The notes: generated by a model not told the origin, from the letters alone. 64,000 nucleotides of DNA from Pedosphaera sp. (GCA_028293325.1 JAQGPA010000014.1:1-64000), one strand, 5' to 3'. Positions 10,179 to 20,221 are shown, numbered from the stretch's first letter. Numbers and translations: made by a program.

Positions 10179-11789
10179 ATGCTCACAATTCGCGATTTAA
10201 AGATGTCCATCGGCGCTCGAATCCTGTTCGAGAACGCCGCCCTGCAGGTCAATTACGGCGACCGCGTGGCGCTCGTCGGCCCCAATGGCGCCGGCAAGTC
10301 CACCCTGTTTTCCATCATCCTCAAGCGCACCGAGCCGGACGAAGGCACCATTCAGCGCGACGAGTGGACGATGGTCGGCTATCTCCCGCAGGAAGGTGAA
10401 GCCGTGGGCGATGAAAGCGTCATGGATGTGGCCACCGGCCGGGTGCGCGAATTGCCGCGGTTGGAAAAACGACTGCATGAACTGGAAGCGGCGGGTGACG
10501 TGGCCGGGCCGGAATACCTCGAAGCCCACGCCAAGCACGACGCACTCAACGATCCGCAGGTTGCCGCCAAAGCCAAGAAGATGTTGACGGGCTTGGGCTA
10601 TCGCGAAGCGGACTTCGACCGGCCCGCGCGCGAAATGAGCGGCGGCTGGATCATGCGCGCGCATCTTGCCCGCCTGCTGGTCATGGAGCCAGACCTGCTG
10701 CTGCTCGACGAACCAACGAATCATCTCGACCTGCTCGCCCTGCTCTGGCTGCAGAATTATCTGAAGAATTATTCCGGCGCCCTGCTCATGATTTCCCACG
10801 ACCGCCAGTTCATGGACGAGATCGTGACGCAGGTCTATGACATCGCGGAGAAAAAAATCGTCTCCTACGCCGGCAACTACTCGGAATTTCTGCGGCAGCG
10901 CGAGGCGAACTACGAGAACCAGGTGGCCGCCTACAAGAACCAGCAGAAGGAAATCTCGGCGCTCCAGGAATTCGCCGACCGTTTCCGCGCCATCCCGTCC
11001 AAGGCCTCGCAGGCCATGAGCAAACTCAAACAGATTGAGCGATTGGAGTTAATCGAGAAGCCGACACCGCCGCGCAAGCCGTTCAGATTCCAAATTCCGC
11101 CGCCGCCCCGTGGCGGGCAGCGCGCCGTCACGCTCGAAGGCATCCACATGGCCTATGGCGCGAACAAAGTTTACTCCGGTCTGGACCTCATTATCGAACG
11201 CGCTGAACGAACCGTGTTGGTCGGCCCGAACGGCGCGGGCAAATCCACGTTGCTCAAGATCCTGGCGGGCGCGGTGGAATTTCAGCAGGGCGAGCGCAAG
11301 CTCGGGCATAATGCGAAACTCGGCTACTTCAGCCAGCATCGCGCCGATACGCTCGACATGAACAAGACCGTGCTCGATGAAGTGCTCAGCAGTGCGCCAG
11401 CGTTGCGCGAGGACGAGGCGCGGGGAATTCTCGGTTCCTTCATGTTTCGCAAGGAAGAGATTTACAAGTTGACTGGCGTGCTCAGCGGCGGCGAAAAAAG
11501 CCGGCTGAACCTGGTCAAATTCCTGGTGGACCCGCCGAACCTGCTCCTCATGGATGAGCCCACCACACATCTCGACATTACCACCGTGGAGTCGCTCACG
11601 CTGGCCTTGGAACGTTACGAAGGTTCACTGGTTTTCATCTCCCACGACGTCCATTTCATCCGCCATCTCGCCACCAAGGTGCTGCATGTGAATGCCGGCC
11701 AGGTGAAATCCTATCCCGGAAATTATGATTACTTCCTGGAAAAAACCGGCGCCGGTGACGATGCCCGCGCGGCGCTCACCGCAGTTTGA
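10179..11789 (+). CDS. ABC-F family ATPase (ribosome-associated)
   Basis: Soluble protein with two ABC cassettes and no membrane segment, the ABC-F architecture (EttA, Uup, YheS, YbiT). Cassette 1 has [14 protein letters not shown] and LLLLDEPTNHLD. Cassette 2 has [18 protein letters not shown] and LLLMDEPTTHLD. Between them is the charged helical linker (about residues 235-310) that contacts tRNA in family members. The frame is open from 9981, but the ATG at 10179 starts MLTIRDLKMSIG, which matches the first strand of the cassette, giving 536 residues. An alternative ATG is at 10149. The likely role is translation-factor activity; which ABC-F subgroup, and whether antibiotic protection is involved, cannot be said. 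Its last 14 bases overlap the convergent ATPase gene. Confidence 0.93.
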   Translation: MLTIRDLKMSIGARILFENAALQVNYGDRVALVGPNGAGKSTLFSIILKRTEPDEGTIQRDEWTMVGYLPQEGEAVGDESVMDVATGRVRELPRLEKRLHELEAAGDVAGPEYLEAHAKHDALNDPQVAAKAKKMLTGLGYREADFDRPAREMSGGWIMRAHLARLLVMEPDLLLLDEPTNHLDLLALLWLQNYLKNYSGALLMISHDRQFMDEIVTQVYDIAEKKIVSYAGNYSEFLRQREANYENQVAAYKNQQKEISALQEFADRFRAIPSKASQAMSKLKQIERLELIEKPTPPRKPFRFQIPPPPRGGQRAVTLEGIHMAYGANKVYSGLDLIIERAERTVLVGPNGAGKSTLLKILAGAVEFQQGERKLGHNAKLGYFSQHRADTLDMNKTVLDEVLSSAPALREDEARGILGSFMFRKEEIYKLTGVLSGGEKSRLNLVKFLVDPPNLLLMDEPTTHLDITTVESLTLALERYEGSLVFISHDVHFIRHLATKVLHVNAGQVKSYPGNYDYFLEKTGAGDDARAALTAV

Positions 11790-12363
11790 TGGTCTTATCA
11801 CTGGCGAGGTCGTACCATTCCCGCAAGGCGTCGCGCAGATTGCCGTGATGTTTTCTGAATAGAACATTGACGCGCTCGTGAAGGGTTTCGCTCTTAACCT
11901 CCAATAAATCGGCCGCAATACCCGCCAGCAAATCCGGCGACGTGCGACATTCCCAAAGCGTGGGCAGGCGTCCGGTTCGATGTGTGGTGATGATCAAGCC
12001 ACCTGCGTGGCGCGTCCGCCATTGAAACCAGCGCCAGGCGAGCGGGTTCAATTGTTCCGCGCCGTCGAACAGGAGGATGTCGTTGGCAGTAAGTCCGGCG
12101 CACAATGTCTTGAGAAATCCGGGCTCAAATGCGCGCTCTTCTTCACTCAACCGGATAAAATGAGTGTCAAATCCCCGCTCGCGCAGGCGCGGTTCCAAAT
12201 CCTCCAAGAGCGTCGTTTTGCCGGAGCCATGCAGGCCAACCAGCGCCGCGCGATAACGCAGAGCTTCGCACCGCGTCAGCAACTCCGCCCACGTAACGTT
12301 CTGCAACCGGTAACGCATTTGCAGAATCCGCTCGGTGCGGAATGGATTATCGCGTGCTCTCAT
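11776..12363 (-). CDS. Small P-loop ATPase (AAA-like)
   Basis: A 195-residue nucleotide-binding protein. Walker A is GLHGSGKTT, a hydrophobic DILLFDG acts as Walker B, and a sensor-like LIITTHRTG follows. The C-terminal helices are short, so this is a minimal P-loop domain with no effector domain. The frame is open to 12477, but the ATG at 12363 lies just after the preceding gene's stop and starts MRARDNPFRT. It is the last gene of a three-gene set with an arrestin-like protein and a DUF3592 membrane protein, all on the same strand with overlaps or gaps under 20 bases, so a shared function at the membrane is plausible. No specific family name is recognised. Confidence 0.75.
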   Translation of the reverse strand: MRARDNPFRTERILQMRYRLQNVTWAELLTRCEALRYRAALVGLHGSGKTTLLEDLEPRLRERGFDTHFIRLSEEERAFEPGFLKTLCAGLTANDILLFDGAEQLNPLAWRWFQWRTRHAGGLIITTHRTGRLPTLWECRTSPDLLAGIAADLLEVKSETLHERVNVLFRKHHGNLRDALREWYDLASDKTIKLR

Positions 12364-12379
12364 TTTCCAAACACGCCCG

Positions 12380-12793
12380 TCAACGGGTGCCCCATGACAT
12401 GGCAATTTTCCCGGTTTCGCTTTCGGGCACGCTGTCCAGCCGCACCTCCTGCCCATCCGGCGCGACGACAATTTCAACCCGCGCCACGGCCTTGGACGGT
12501 TCCGCCACGAGTTCCAGCGCCCAGATAAGCGAAATCAGTGTGCCGGAAAAGCTGTAGGGAGCGTCGGGGAGCTTGAAACGGAAAGGACGCATTTCCTGCG
12601 ACGCCGGGCGATCAAACCGCACGGTCTCCACCATGCCGGCGTCCTCCGTCCCCTTCCCGCGTGTAAACCAAAACAGGCGTAACTCGACCGCGCGCGGCGG
12701 CTGGTCCAGTTTCCAACTGGCGGTGCCCATGAGTTCCTCGCCGGGCTGAAAAGCCGTGCGAACCTGGCTGATGTCTATTTTTAATTCGCTCAT
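12380..12793 (-). CDS. Arrestin-like beta-sandwich protein
   Basis: A 137-residue soluble protein starting MSELKIDISQVRTAFQPGEE. The layout of a charged strand, a GTASWKL turn, a RAVELRLFWFTRGKG strand pair, then FRFKLPDAPYSFSGTLISL and a closing WALELV strand is that of an arrestin/Spo0M-like N-terminal domain. The chosen ATG at 12793 overlaps the upstream stop as ATGA and replaces a longer reading to 12865. The C-terminal part of the upstream DUF3592 protein has a similar pattern, so the two may form or extend one sheet assembly. The fold assignment is an inference from pattern; no catalytic residues are seen. Confidence 0.6.
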   Translation of the reverse strand: MSELKIDISQVRTAFQPGEELMGTASWKLDQPPRAVELRLFWFTRGKGTEDAGMVETVRFDRPASQEMRPFRFKLPDAPYSFSGTLISLIWALELVAEPSKAVARVEIVVAPDGQEVRLDSVPESETGKIAMSWGTR

Positions 12794-14511
12794 GTTTGGG
12801 TGCGCGCGGTTGTTCGCACGGTGGGCAACACGGTGAGGGGAAATTCCTCTTTCACATCCGGCCACCGCGATATTTCTCCGTGGACGAAGATGGACCAGAA
12901 TATTTTATTATTTTTGCTCGCAAACGAATGCATCAGATGCGCGGGGATATTCACGGTCCGGGTGCCCGACTGCATTTCCGCGAGTGCTGTGACCTTCGCA
13001 ATTTCCAAATCAAGAAACACACTTTTGTCCGTGACCGTGTTCGTGCCCCGGCGATAGGTTGCCTCTTCCCGTCCTTGCAGGCTCACGCGCAAACCTTTCA
13101 GCACGCTGGTGCGGCCCTTCAACTCCCATTGCACCCGTAGCGCACCACCCAACGCAACCGCGCCCGGCGTCACCTTGAGCCGCGGACGTGGATTCCAGAG
13201 CGCCAGAAACTGATAAATAATTCCGGCCATCAAGCCCAAGCCAATGAGCACAAAGGGAACAAGAAACAAGGTCAGGAACCACTCCGCATGGCCGGACCGC
13301 CAACCGCGGACCACTTCGGCCACAAACACGGACACAATTCCATTCCAAAAGAGCGCGACCGCAATAATGACGAACAGTTTTGCAAAAGGCGGCATTTTCG
13401 GCTTCAACACGAGTGTATTGGGGAGCCCGCCTATTCCCACCGGACGATACGTGCTGGCGGGGATTGCTCCGCCGGTCACCAAACTGTTGCGCCGCTGACG
13501 AGCCGTGAAATATATTCCTCCGGCCCCCACCAGCACAAATATCAACGGGAAAAGTCCGCCCCACATCACCGGCGTAAACCCGCGTTCCAAAACGGCCTCC
13601 GTGGGTTCATCGGGATTGACGTAACAAATCGCCTGCCGACCGGGAGGGTATTTATTTACGACGGCCTGTTTACCGGCATAACCGCTCGAGGAACCGCCCA
13701 TGAAATCGTAACGGTTGGCTTTGAACTCGCGCCCGTTGAATTCATAGCGGTAAAGGATGTTGATGCTGTAAGTGGTGCCCTTGTCACCGCTGTGGCTCTG
13801 CACCTCGCTGGAAATGACTACGCACGGCACGACCGGCCATTGCTTCGCGCGCTGAATGCTCCAAACGGGTCGGATAAAAATTCCGTAAAAAGCTCCGCAA
13901 CCCACGAGCAGGAAAATCATGAAAAATACGAACATGAATCGCTGGCCATTGGATGCAATTGCGCGGTTGGAAATCGGCTGAGGGGCTGCCACGCTGGCGG
14001 ATTGGGGCCGCCACATTAAGAAGATCCCACCGGCGCCAATCAGCACAAAGACCAAGGGAAACAACAGCGCCAGAGGGGACAACAAACTATCCCGGTGCAG
14101 CACCGCGTCCGTGGGCGCCGACGGATTTACGTAACAGACCGCGCTGGAGCCGGGCTGGTATTGTCCGGCCAAGCGCGCGGCTTTGCCGTAGTCCGTGAAT
14201 GATTTGGGTTTAAGCTGGTATTTGTCCGCCGTTAGTTTCTGCCCGTCAAATGTGTAGCGATACTCCACCTGAACGTAGAAACTGCCCGTATGCCGTCCGT
14301 GTGGGCCCGTTTCACTTACCCGGCTGGCAACAATTTCGCAGTCGGTCTTTTTCCAGGCCCACGTTTTCAGCCCTGCGGCCACGTCGCGCACGATCAGCCA
14401 GGCAAAGAGCAAGCCCATGCCGAGAAAAAAGAGAAAGAAGAGGCTGAAGAACAACTTACCGACCACCCCGGTGGGTGCGTTTGATTTATAATTCAGGTTG
14501 AAACCGGCCAT
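12790..14511 (-). CDS. Membrane protein with two DUF3592 repeats and an arrestin-like tail
   Basis: A 573-residue multi-pass membrane protein. Two DUF3592 units lie in tandem: the first contains YVQVEYRYTFDGQKL and CYVNPSAPTDAVL, the second INILYRYEFNGREF and CYVNPDEPTEAVLERG, each followed by a hydrophobic helix. A further pair of helices around residues 370-440 leads to a soluble C-terminal domain (LKVTPGAVALGGALRVQWEL onward) that resembles the arrestin-like protein encoded next. The internal duplication is clear from the repeated YRY-F-G and CYVNP motifs. It is the first gene of the three-gene set, and the next gene starts within its stop codon. DUF3592 has no known function. Confidence 0.8.
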   Translation of the reverse strand: MAGFNLNYKSNAPTGVVGKLFFSLFFLFFLGMGLLFAWLIVRDVAAGLKTWAWKKTDCEIVASRVSETGPHGRHTGSFYVQVEYRYTFDGQKLTADKYQLKPKSFTDYGKAARLAGQYQPGSSAVCYVNPSAPTDAVLHRDSLLSPLALLFPLVFVLIGAGGIFLMWRPQSASVAAPQPISNRAIASNGQRFMFVFFMIFLLVGCGAFYGIFIRPVWSIQRAKQWPVVPCVVISSEVQSHSGDKGTTYSINILYRYEFNGREFKANRYDFMGGSSSGYAGKQAVVNKYPPGRQAICYVNPDEPTEAVLERGFTPVMWGGLFPLIFVLVGAGGIYFTARQRRNSLVTGGAIPASTYRPVGIGGLPNTLVLKPKMPPFAKLFVIIAVALFWNGIVSVFVAEVVRGWRSGHAEWFLTLFLVPFVLIGLGLMAGIIYQFLALWNPRPRLKVTPGAVALGGALRVQWELKGRTSVLKGLRVSLQGREEATYRRGTNTVTDKSVFLDLEIAKVTALAEMQSGTRTVNIPAHLMHSFASKNNKIFWSIFVHGEISRWPDVKEEFPLTVLPTVRTTARTQT

Positions 14512-14740
14512 TGCGCCGTCCTTATCCTAAATGCCGCCATCATTGACAAGATGGAACTCGCAAGCAGGCTTTGACCAAAGCCCGGGTTTAATTTTTGTGT
14601 TCGGTTTTGGCATTCTCCCGGCGCAATGGGCTGGAATTAGCGCCAGTGCGCCAGAAACGCGCCTGCCATCCGTAGTTTTCCCATCCTAACTGCCAAAAAA
14701 ATAAGTGGAAAGTAACTCAATTATTGGGAAGATTAGGGGC

Positions 14741-16495
14741 ATGACACCAGTAGAGAACGCGTCCGAGACAGTAGCCCCGGTGGAAACAGTGCAAAAAGGT
14801 TGGCATGAGCTCGCGTTGAGGGTGGGCCAATTGGAGGCGGACCGCACCGCGCTGGAGTCGGAAAACAAATCACTGCGGTTCCTGCTGGAGCGGGTCATTG
14901 AGCATCGGCAAAAATCCCACTCGGAACTGGTGATCCTGCTCACCACGCTGGTGAGCAAGCTCCCGATCAATGATGTGGGAGTGGTGGTTTCGCGGTTGGT
15001 GGAACATAACGCGCACGTCAGCGAGATCTGCGCCGCGTTGGTCAAGGGCAAGGTCGATGCCGCCTTGTCCCAGCCGGCAATTTTGCGGGCGCTGGACCAG
15101 ACGAAGCGCGATCTGATGGCGGCCGTAAAACCAGCCGTGGAGGAATTAATCAAACTGGATACGCCATTGGAAACCGACATGCTCCAATCGCTCATCGCCG
15201 ATCCGAATTTGTTTTTTTCACCGCCGGTGGTGCGGGCCAATCGCTGTTTCGCCAAGGGCCAGGTGCCGCGCGAGCGGGTCATCCGGGAATTCGGCGAGGA
15301 AGCCATGCTCTTTTTCAACGACCTGACCACCGATCCCAAGCTGAATCCCCGGCCGAAACCGGAGGAGATTGTCCTGGGCTTCAAGCCGGAATTTGAAGCG
15401 TTGTTCCAGGAACACGCCGCCCTGCTCCCCGACAAACGGCAGGAATTGCTGGCCTTGCACCAAAAGGTCCAGCGCAGCAAGGCGCACACGGAACAGGCGC
15501 GGGCGCAGAAAATCGCGTTTCAAAAACTGTCGTTCGTCGTCGAACTGATTCATTATTATGAAAATCAGAGCACCGAAGCGCCGGATGTAATTTTTGCCCA
15601 ACGATTGCCCGCGCTGGTTGAACAGTTGGTCCTGACCGCGTCGGGGGACAATCTGGATGAAAAGGCATTGGCGCAGGCGGAAAGCCTGCTGGCCTTTATC
15701 ATCAACCATGACCATCGGATGATGGTCATCAACAATTCGGGCAAAGGCGGCGGCACCGGCAGAACCATGAAGTATGTGCTCCGTCTGCGCGCCGAAAAGA
15801 CGGGCGACCGGACGGAAGTCATCAATGAATTTGTTCGGCATCTGCTGACGCTCCCCTCGCAGACACCGATACAACCCCAGGGCTTGCTGACGGTTTTACG
15901 GCTATTGGACAGCGATACCCAGGCCCAGGTAGTACGGGCCATCATGGGCTATGAAAAGTTGCGGCGGGACGAGGCCGAGGCTCTGGGCAGATTGCTCGGC
16001 AAACAATTGGGTTTGAGTTCGCTGGCAGAAGCGCCGCGGCAACAAGCGATCATCTCACCGGAGATGGAACGGCAAATGGCCTGGGAAAAAATCAAGCAAC
16101 TCATCACGCCGCGTGGCAACCCCACCGCCATCGCCGGGGCGTTTCGCGAAAGATTGCACGTCAAATATGATGCGGATGAAATCAAACAGAGTTGGCTGAC
16201 CCTGACCGAGGCGGACCCGATGTCTTTGATACGAATTTTTTGCCAGTTGCCCTACCTGCCGGACGGAAAAACCGATTCGATTGCCCGGCCCATCATGGAA
16301 ACGTACGTCAGCCGGCTAACGCATGAGAAATATGCGGGCACTTACACCAAGGTGGCGAATAGTCTGAAAAACATGTTCAGAGCCAAGGCGGACAGCCCGA
16401 CGCTGGTGAATTTTTTGGCGCTTGTCCGTTGGGTGGATCCAGCCGCTGCGGACAAACTAAGCGCGGACATCGGGATGCTGGCACACGCCGGTTAA
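14741..16495 (+). CDS. Large hypothetical protein, helical
   Basis: A 584-residue soluble protein I do not recognise. Residues about 25-60 form a heptad-rich coiled coil (LALRVGQLEADRTALESENK and following). The rest looks almost wholly alpha-helical, with many KLAQ/LLAL-type helices and no signal peptide, membrane segment or catalytic motif. A glycine-rich turn (NNSGKGGGTGR) interrupts it near residue 345. The frame is also open from a GTG at 14705, but the ATG at 14741 has GGGAAG nine bases upstream and is preferred. It is followed by a convergent LysR gene. Scaffold or repeat-protein roles are possible; none is supported. Confidence 0.7.
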   Translation: MTPVENASETVAPVETVQKGWHELALRVGQLEADRTALESENKSLRFLLERVIEHRQKSHSELVILLTTLVSKLPINDVGVVVSRLVEHNAHVSEICAALVKGKVDAALSQPAILRALDQTKRDLMAAVKPAVEELIKLDTPLETDMLQSLIADPNLFFSPPVVRANRCFAKGQVPRERVIREFGEEAMLFFNDLTTDPKLNPRPKPEEIVLGFKPEFEALFQEHAALLPDKRQELLALHQKVQRSKAHTEQARAQKIAFQKLSFVVELIHYYENQSTEAPDVIFAQRLPALVEQLVLTASGDNLDEKALAQAESLLAFIINHDHRMMVINNSGKGGGTGRTMKYVLRLRAEKTGDRTEVINEFVRHLLTLPSQTPIQPQGLLTVLRLLDSDTQAQVVRAIMGYEKLRRDEAEALGRLLGKQLGLSSLAEAPRQQAIISPEMERQMAWEKIKQLITPRGNPTAIAGAFRERLHVKYDADEIKQSWLTLTEADPMSLIRIFCQLPYLPDGKTDSIARPIMETYVSRLTHEKYAGTYTKVANSLKNMFRAKADSPTLVNFLALVRWVDPAAADKLSADIGMLAHAG

Positions 16496-16569
16496 TTTGT
16501 TCGCGAGGTCGCGGCGACATAATGGCGATTACGGAAAGCCGCGCCCTATCGTTTCAATGGCCGGAGCAT

Positions 16570-17475
16570 TTAGTCGATTACCGGCAGGCCTTTCCGGCAC
16601 AGTTTCATCAAGGTTGATTCCGCATGATTGAGCGGGTGGCTGCGCCAGTGCACGCAACCCCAGGTTTGTTGCAGTGATTTGCGCCCCAACGAGAGTGCCA
16701 CCAATGAACCTTCCTTCAGTTCCCGCCAGACCGCCCAGGTGGGCAGCATGGTCATGGCAATCCCCTGTTTCACGAACTCCTTGACGGTGGTCAAATTGTC
16801 AATTTCTCCCACGACATTGAGCACGACTTTATCCTTGGCGAAATATTCCTCCAACACGCGTCCGGTCTGATTGGCAGCGCGATAAAAAATGCAGGGCTGT
16901 TTGGAGAGTTCATCACGCGGGACAATGCCTTTGGCCACCCACGGATGGGTGGCGTTCACCACGAGATGAAACTTGTCGCCAAACAAGGGCACGAACTCAA
17001 ACCGGTCATCGGCGGGCGGGTGCCCGGTCAGCACCATATCCACGCGATTGGTTTCCAGCAACGTGAGCGCATCATTGCCCCCGAGCAGCTCGGCACTCAT
17101 TAAAACCTTGGGAAAATCCTGATGAAACCCGACCAGCGCCTCCGTCAGAAAATGGGGAAAAAGGGCGGCTTCAGCCGCGAGCCGCAACCGGCGAAAACCC
17201 CATTTATTGAGCCCGTTAAGGGTCAGCCGGGCTTGGCGCATTTCCTGAAGAATTTGATCGGCATGGTGGAGCAACGCCTCCCCCGCATCCGTCAGAATGA
17301 CTTTTTTACCCACCCTGCTCAAGAGGCGACAGCCTGCATTGCTCTCCAGCGCACGCATGGAATGGCTAATTGCCGAGTGCGTGACGTAAAGTTGCTTCGC
17401 CGTCTCCGTATAACTGCCCGTTTTGGCCAAAGCCACAAACGCCTTTAGCTGCCTGCTATCCAGCGGTTCATTCAT
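16570..17475 (-). CDS. LysR-family transcription regulator
   Basis: A 301-residue LysR regulator. The winged helix-turn-helix is at residues 5-60 (LDSRQLKAFVALAKTGSYTE, then QLYVTHSAISHSMRALE), and the effector-binding domain follows with the usual two-lobed pattern. The ATG at 17475 (MNEPLDSRQ) is preferred over the longer frame to 17514. It is transcribed away from the porin and urea-transport genes, the standard arrangement for a LysR controlling its divergent neighbour, so regulation of the urea cluster is the simplest inference. The intergenic space holds a TTATCGATAA palindrome (17495-17504) that could be part of its operator. The co-inducer is unknown; nothing shows that it is Nac, CysB or another named member. 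Confidence 0.9.
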   Translation of the reverse strand: MNEPLDSRQLKAFVALAKTGSYTETAKQLYVTHSAISHSMRALESNAGCRLLSRVGKKVILTDAGEALLHHADQILQEMRQARLTLNGLNKWGFRRLRLAAEAALFPHFLTEALVGFHQDFPKVLMSAELLGGNDALTLLETNRVDMVLTGHPPADDRFEFVPLFGDKFHLVVNATHPWVAKGIVPRDELSKQPCIFYRAANQTGRVLEEYFAKDKVVLNVVGEIDNLTTVKEFVKQGIAMTMLPTWAVWRELKEGSLVALSLGRKSLQQTWGCVHWRSHPLNHAESTLMKLCRKGLPVID

Positions 17476-17540
17476 GTGTGAAATGCATTCAATATTATCG
17501 ATAAAACGTTTCAAACGATCAGCACGCGAACTGCTCCGCC

Positions 17541-17558
17541 TTGGTATCCCGGCTGCTT
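17541..17558 (+). promoter_or_regulatory. Possible sigma-54 promoter upstream of the urea porin
   Basis: TTGGTAT, then five bases, then CTGCTT: the GG and GC dinucleotides are exactly ten bases apart, as sigma-54 (-24/-12) promoters require, and the -12 part differs from TTGCTT by one base. The -24 part differs from TTGGCAC at two positions. It lies 151 bases before the porin ATG. A similar site sits 153 bases before the second outer-membrane gene at 30059. This is a pattern match by eye only. Confidence 0.35.
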
Positions 17559-17691
17559 TTGGCGAAAGAAGCGGCAGTGCTCCGGTCGCTTCCTCTCAGC
17601 AATAAGCAACCGGCGAGCCAACTGCCGCAACTTGGCGTATGCGTGGATCATGCGCCGCGCGGTGAAGTGATAAAACCTAACGACTAAATCA

Positions 17692-18963
17692 ATGAAGAAA
17701 CGACTCAAGAATCGAAATCATCTAAAAACGGTTGGGGCCTGTTGTGGTGTGGTGGTCGGCAGCATCGGAGCCGTACATGCGGACACCATGCCCACAATGG
17801 AAGAACTCCAAAAAGAAAACCTGGAGATGCATCGCCGGCTGGACACCTTGGAAGCCTTGGCCCAGAAAGAGGGGCTCCTTCCCAGTGGCACCGCGCCGAA
17901 AATGGTTTCAGCGTTGTCCGATCTTAGTATCAGCGGCTTCGTGCAGGCATCCTACTTCTACAATTTGAACCGGCCGGCCGATAATAAATCCGACGGTTAC
18001 CTGTGGAACACCACCCACAATTCCTTTTCAATCAACAAAATCAAGCTGACCCTCGCCAGTCCGCCGGTGGAGCACAGCGGTGAAAATTGGAGTGCCGGTT
18101 ACCGCTTCTCCATGATTTGGGGCGAGGATTCTCCGGTGTTGAACACGGGCAGTCCAAGCCCGGGATTCGAGGCATTGCGCGAAGCCTATGTGGAGCTCAA
18201 CGTTCCCATCGGGACCGGTTTGGATGTCAAAGCGGGGCAGCTGATCTCGCTGTTGAATTTTGAATCCGGCGACGGTGGCGCGGCGAATCCCAATTTTTCG
18301 CAGGGCTTCCAATGGTTTTACACCGGCAACGGCCCCTCGGCGGGCGTGCAACTGGCTTATACCTTTACCGACAAGGTGGACGCCAAAGTTCGGGTGCAGA
18401 ACGGCCTCTACGGCGGCCCGGTGGATGTGAACAGCGCCAAGACGGTCATGGGCAGCCTTGACCTCAAGCCGGACGATAAAACCTGGATCAATTTGATCGG
18501 CTTCGGCGGCGACGGCGTGCCGGTCAGCAAGACTTTGATCGGCGGCTCGATCCTGGCCGGACGGAAGTTCACCGACAAAATCGGCACGGGCTTCGAATTC
18601 GACTACTTCCACTTCGACAACAAACCGGCACCGAATGCCGACTTGTGGTCCATTGGCGGATGGATTTGGTACGACTTCACGCCCAAGGTCGGGGTCGCGT
18701 TCCGCGCTGAATTCCTCGATGATCCGGACGGTTTCGGGATCAAGGGTGTCGGATTGCCCGGGGCCAGCCGTGCCGGCAGCGCAATTCTTTCGCCGGATGC
18801 CAATGGCAATCTCTCCAGTTTCACTGTCACGCTGAACCTGAAACCCACGCCGAACATCAAAATCCAGCCGGAAGTGCGGTATGACCATACCTCCTACACC
18901 GGCGGATTCGATGGCAAGAAGGACCGTGTGACCATAGGTGCCGGTGTCTCTTATCTCTTTTAA
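17692..18963 (+). CDS. Outer-membrane beta-barrel porin (BBP2/OmpL-like)
   Basis: A 423-residue exported barrel. The N-terminus has a basic, hydrophobic signal peptide ending near VHA-DT, followed by a short coiled coil (MEELQKENLEMHRRLDTLEA) typical of trimeric porins. Amphipathic strands follow through to a C-terminal aromatic strand (VTIGAGVSYLF), the usual signal for barrel insertion. It is the first gene of the urea operon and most likely lets urea or short amides cross the outer membrane. Specificity is inferred from position alone. The closest description is the putative beta-barrel porin-2 group. Confidence 0.85.
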   Translation: MKKRLKNRNHLKTVGACCGVVVGSIGAVHADTMPTMEELQKENLEMHRRLDTLEALAQKEGLLPSGTAPKMVSALSDLSISGFVQASYFYNLNRPADNKSDGYLWNTTHNSFSINKIKLTLASPPVEHSGENWSAGYRFSMIWGEDSPVLNTGSPSPGFEALREAYVELNVPIGTGLDVKAGQLISLLNFESGDGGAANPNFSQGFQWFYTGNGPSAGVQLAYTFTDKVDAKVRVQNGLYGGPVDVNSAKTVMGSLDLKPDDKTWINLIGFGGDGVPVSKTLIGGSILAGRKFTDKIGTGFEFDYFHFDNKPAPNADLWSIGGWIWYDFTPKVGVAFRAEFLDDPDGFGIKGVGLPGASRAGSAILSPDANGNLSSFTVTLNLKPTPNIKIQPEVRYDHTSYTGGFDGKKDRVTIGAGVSYLF

Positions 18964-19012
18964 CCAACCCTCAATTCAAAATTCATCCACAAATTAAACC
19001 AAAAATAAAACC

Positions 19013-20221
19013 ATGAAAAAATATCTGATTACTCTCGCTGTCTGCGCCACCACCCTGGCCGGAAGCCTGATTGGCCGCGCAGAGGACACCGTCAAAGTCG
19101 GCATTCTGCATTCACTCAGCGGCACGATGGCCATCAGCGAAACGTCGCTCAAGGACGTGCTGCTGTTTACCTTCGATGAAATCAACGCCAAGGGCGGCGT
19201 GTTAGGCAAGAAAATCGAACCGGTCATTGTGGATCCTGCATCCAATTGGCCGTTGTTCGCGGAGAAAGCCGAGCAATTGCTGGTCAAGGACAAGGTGGCG
19301 GTGGTGTTCGGCTGCTGGACTTCGGTCAGCCGGAAATCGGTCCTGCCGGTGTTCGAGAAATACAACGGGATGCTGTTCTATCCCGTGCAGTATGAGGGCG
19401 AGGAATTGTCGAAGAACATCTTCTACACCGCCGAAGCAGTCAACCAGCAGGCCATTCCGGCAGTGGATTACATGCTTGCCGACGGGAAGAAGAAATTCTA
19501 CCTGCTCGGCTCGGATTACGTCTATCCGCGAACGACCAACAAGATTCTCAAGAAATATTTGAAGTCCAAGGGCATTCCGGACGCGGATATTGTGGAGATC
19601 TACACGCCGTTCGGACATACGGATTACCAGACCATTGTGTCGGAAATCAAAAAGTTCTCCGCCGGCGGCAGCGCCTGTGTCATCAGCACCCTGAATGGCG
19701 ACACCAATGTGCCGTTCTTCAAGGAATTCGCCAATGCCGGCCTCACCTCGGAAAATTGCCCGGTGGTTTCCTTCAGCTTGTCGGAAGACGAATTCCGCAG
19801 CCTGCCGACGAAGGACCTCGTCGGTCACCTCGGCTGCTGGACCTATTTCATGTCCTTGGACACGGCGGAAAACAAGGTGTTCGTGGCTGATTTCAAGAAG
19901 TGGCTGGTGACCGCTCCGTCCGGCGTGGAAAAGAAAAACCGCGTGACCTGCAGCCCGATGAACCTCTCGCGGACGGGAGTTTATCTCTGGAAACAAGCGG
20001 TCGAGAAGGCCGGTTCCTTTGACGTGGACAAGGTGCGCGAAGCTCTCTACGGACAGAAATTCAAGGCGCCGGAAGGTGAAGTGACGATGCAGGAGAACCA
20101 TCACCTCATCAACCCGGTGTTCATCGGCGAGACCCAGGCTAATGGCCAGTTCAAAATCATCAAGTCGCTCGGACCGGTCGCGGGTGAACCGTTCAGCGAT
20201 AAATTCCTCGGCAAGGATTAA
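19013..20221 (+). CDS. urtA: Urea ABC transporter, substrate-binding protein
   Basis: Periplasmic urea-binding protein of the branched-chain amino-acid/urea (HAAT) family. The signal peptide ([20 protein letters not shown]) is followed by the family start [17 protein letters not shown]. Diagnostic stretches are [47 protein letters not shown] and the C-terminal [16 protein letters not shown]. It lacks a lipobox Cys, so it should be free in the periplasm. It lies between the porin and the permease gene, and is separated from the permease by a strong hairpin that probably allows more binding protein than membrane subunits. Confidence 0.97.
   Translation: MKKYLITLAVCATTLAGSLIGRAEDTVKVGILHSLSGTMAISETSLKDVLLFTFDEINAKGGVLGKKIEPVIVDPASNWPLFAEKAEQLLVKDKVAVVFGCWTSVSRKSVLPVFEKYNGMLFYPVQYEGEELSKNIFYTAEAVNQQAIPAVDYMLADGKKKFYLLGSDYVYPRTTNKILKKYLKSKGIPDADIVEIYTPFGHTDYQTIVSEIKKFSAGGSACVISTLNGDTNVPFFKEFANAGLTSENCPVVSFSLSEDEFRSLPTKDLVGHLGCWTYFMSLDTAENKVFVADFKKWLVTAPSGVEKKNRVTCSPMNLSRTGVYLWKQAVEKAGSFDVDKVREALYGQKFKAPEGEVTMQENHHLINPVFIGETQANGQFKIIKSLGPVAGEPFSDKFLGKD

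Noticed and set aside
13288-14019. 243-codon + strand frame
   Set aside because: Antisense to the DUF3592 gene, no signal, no domain.
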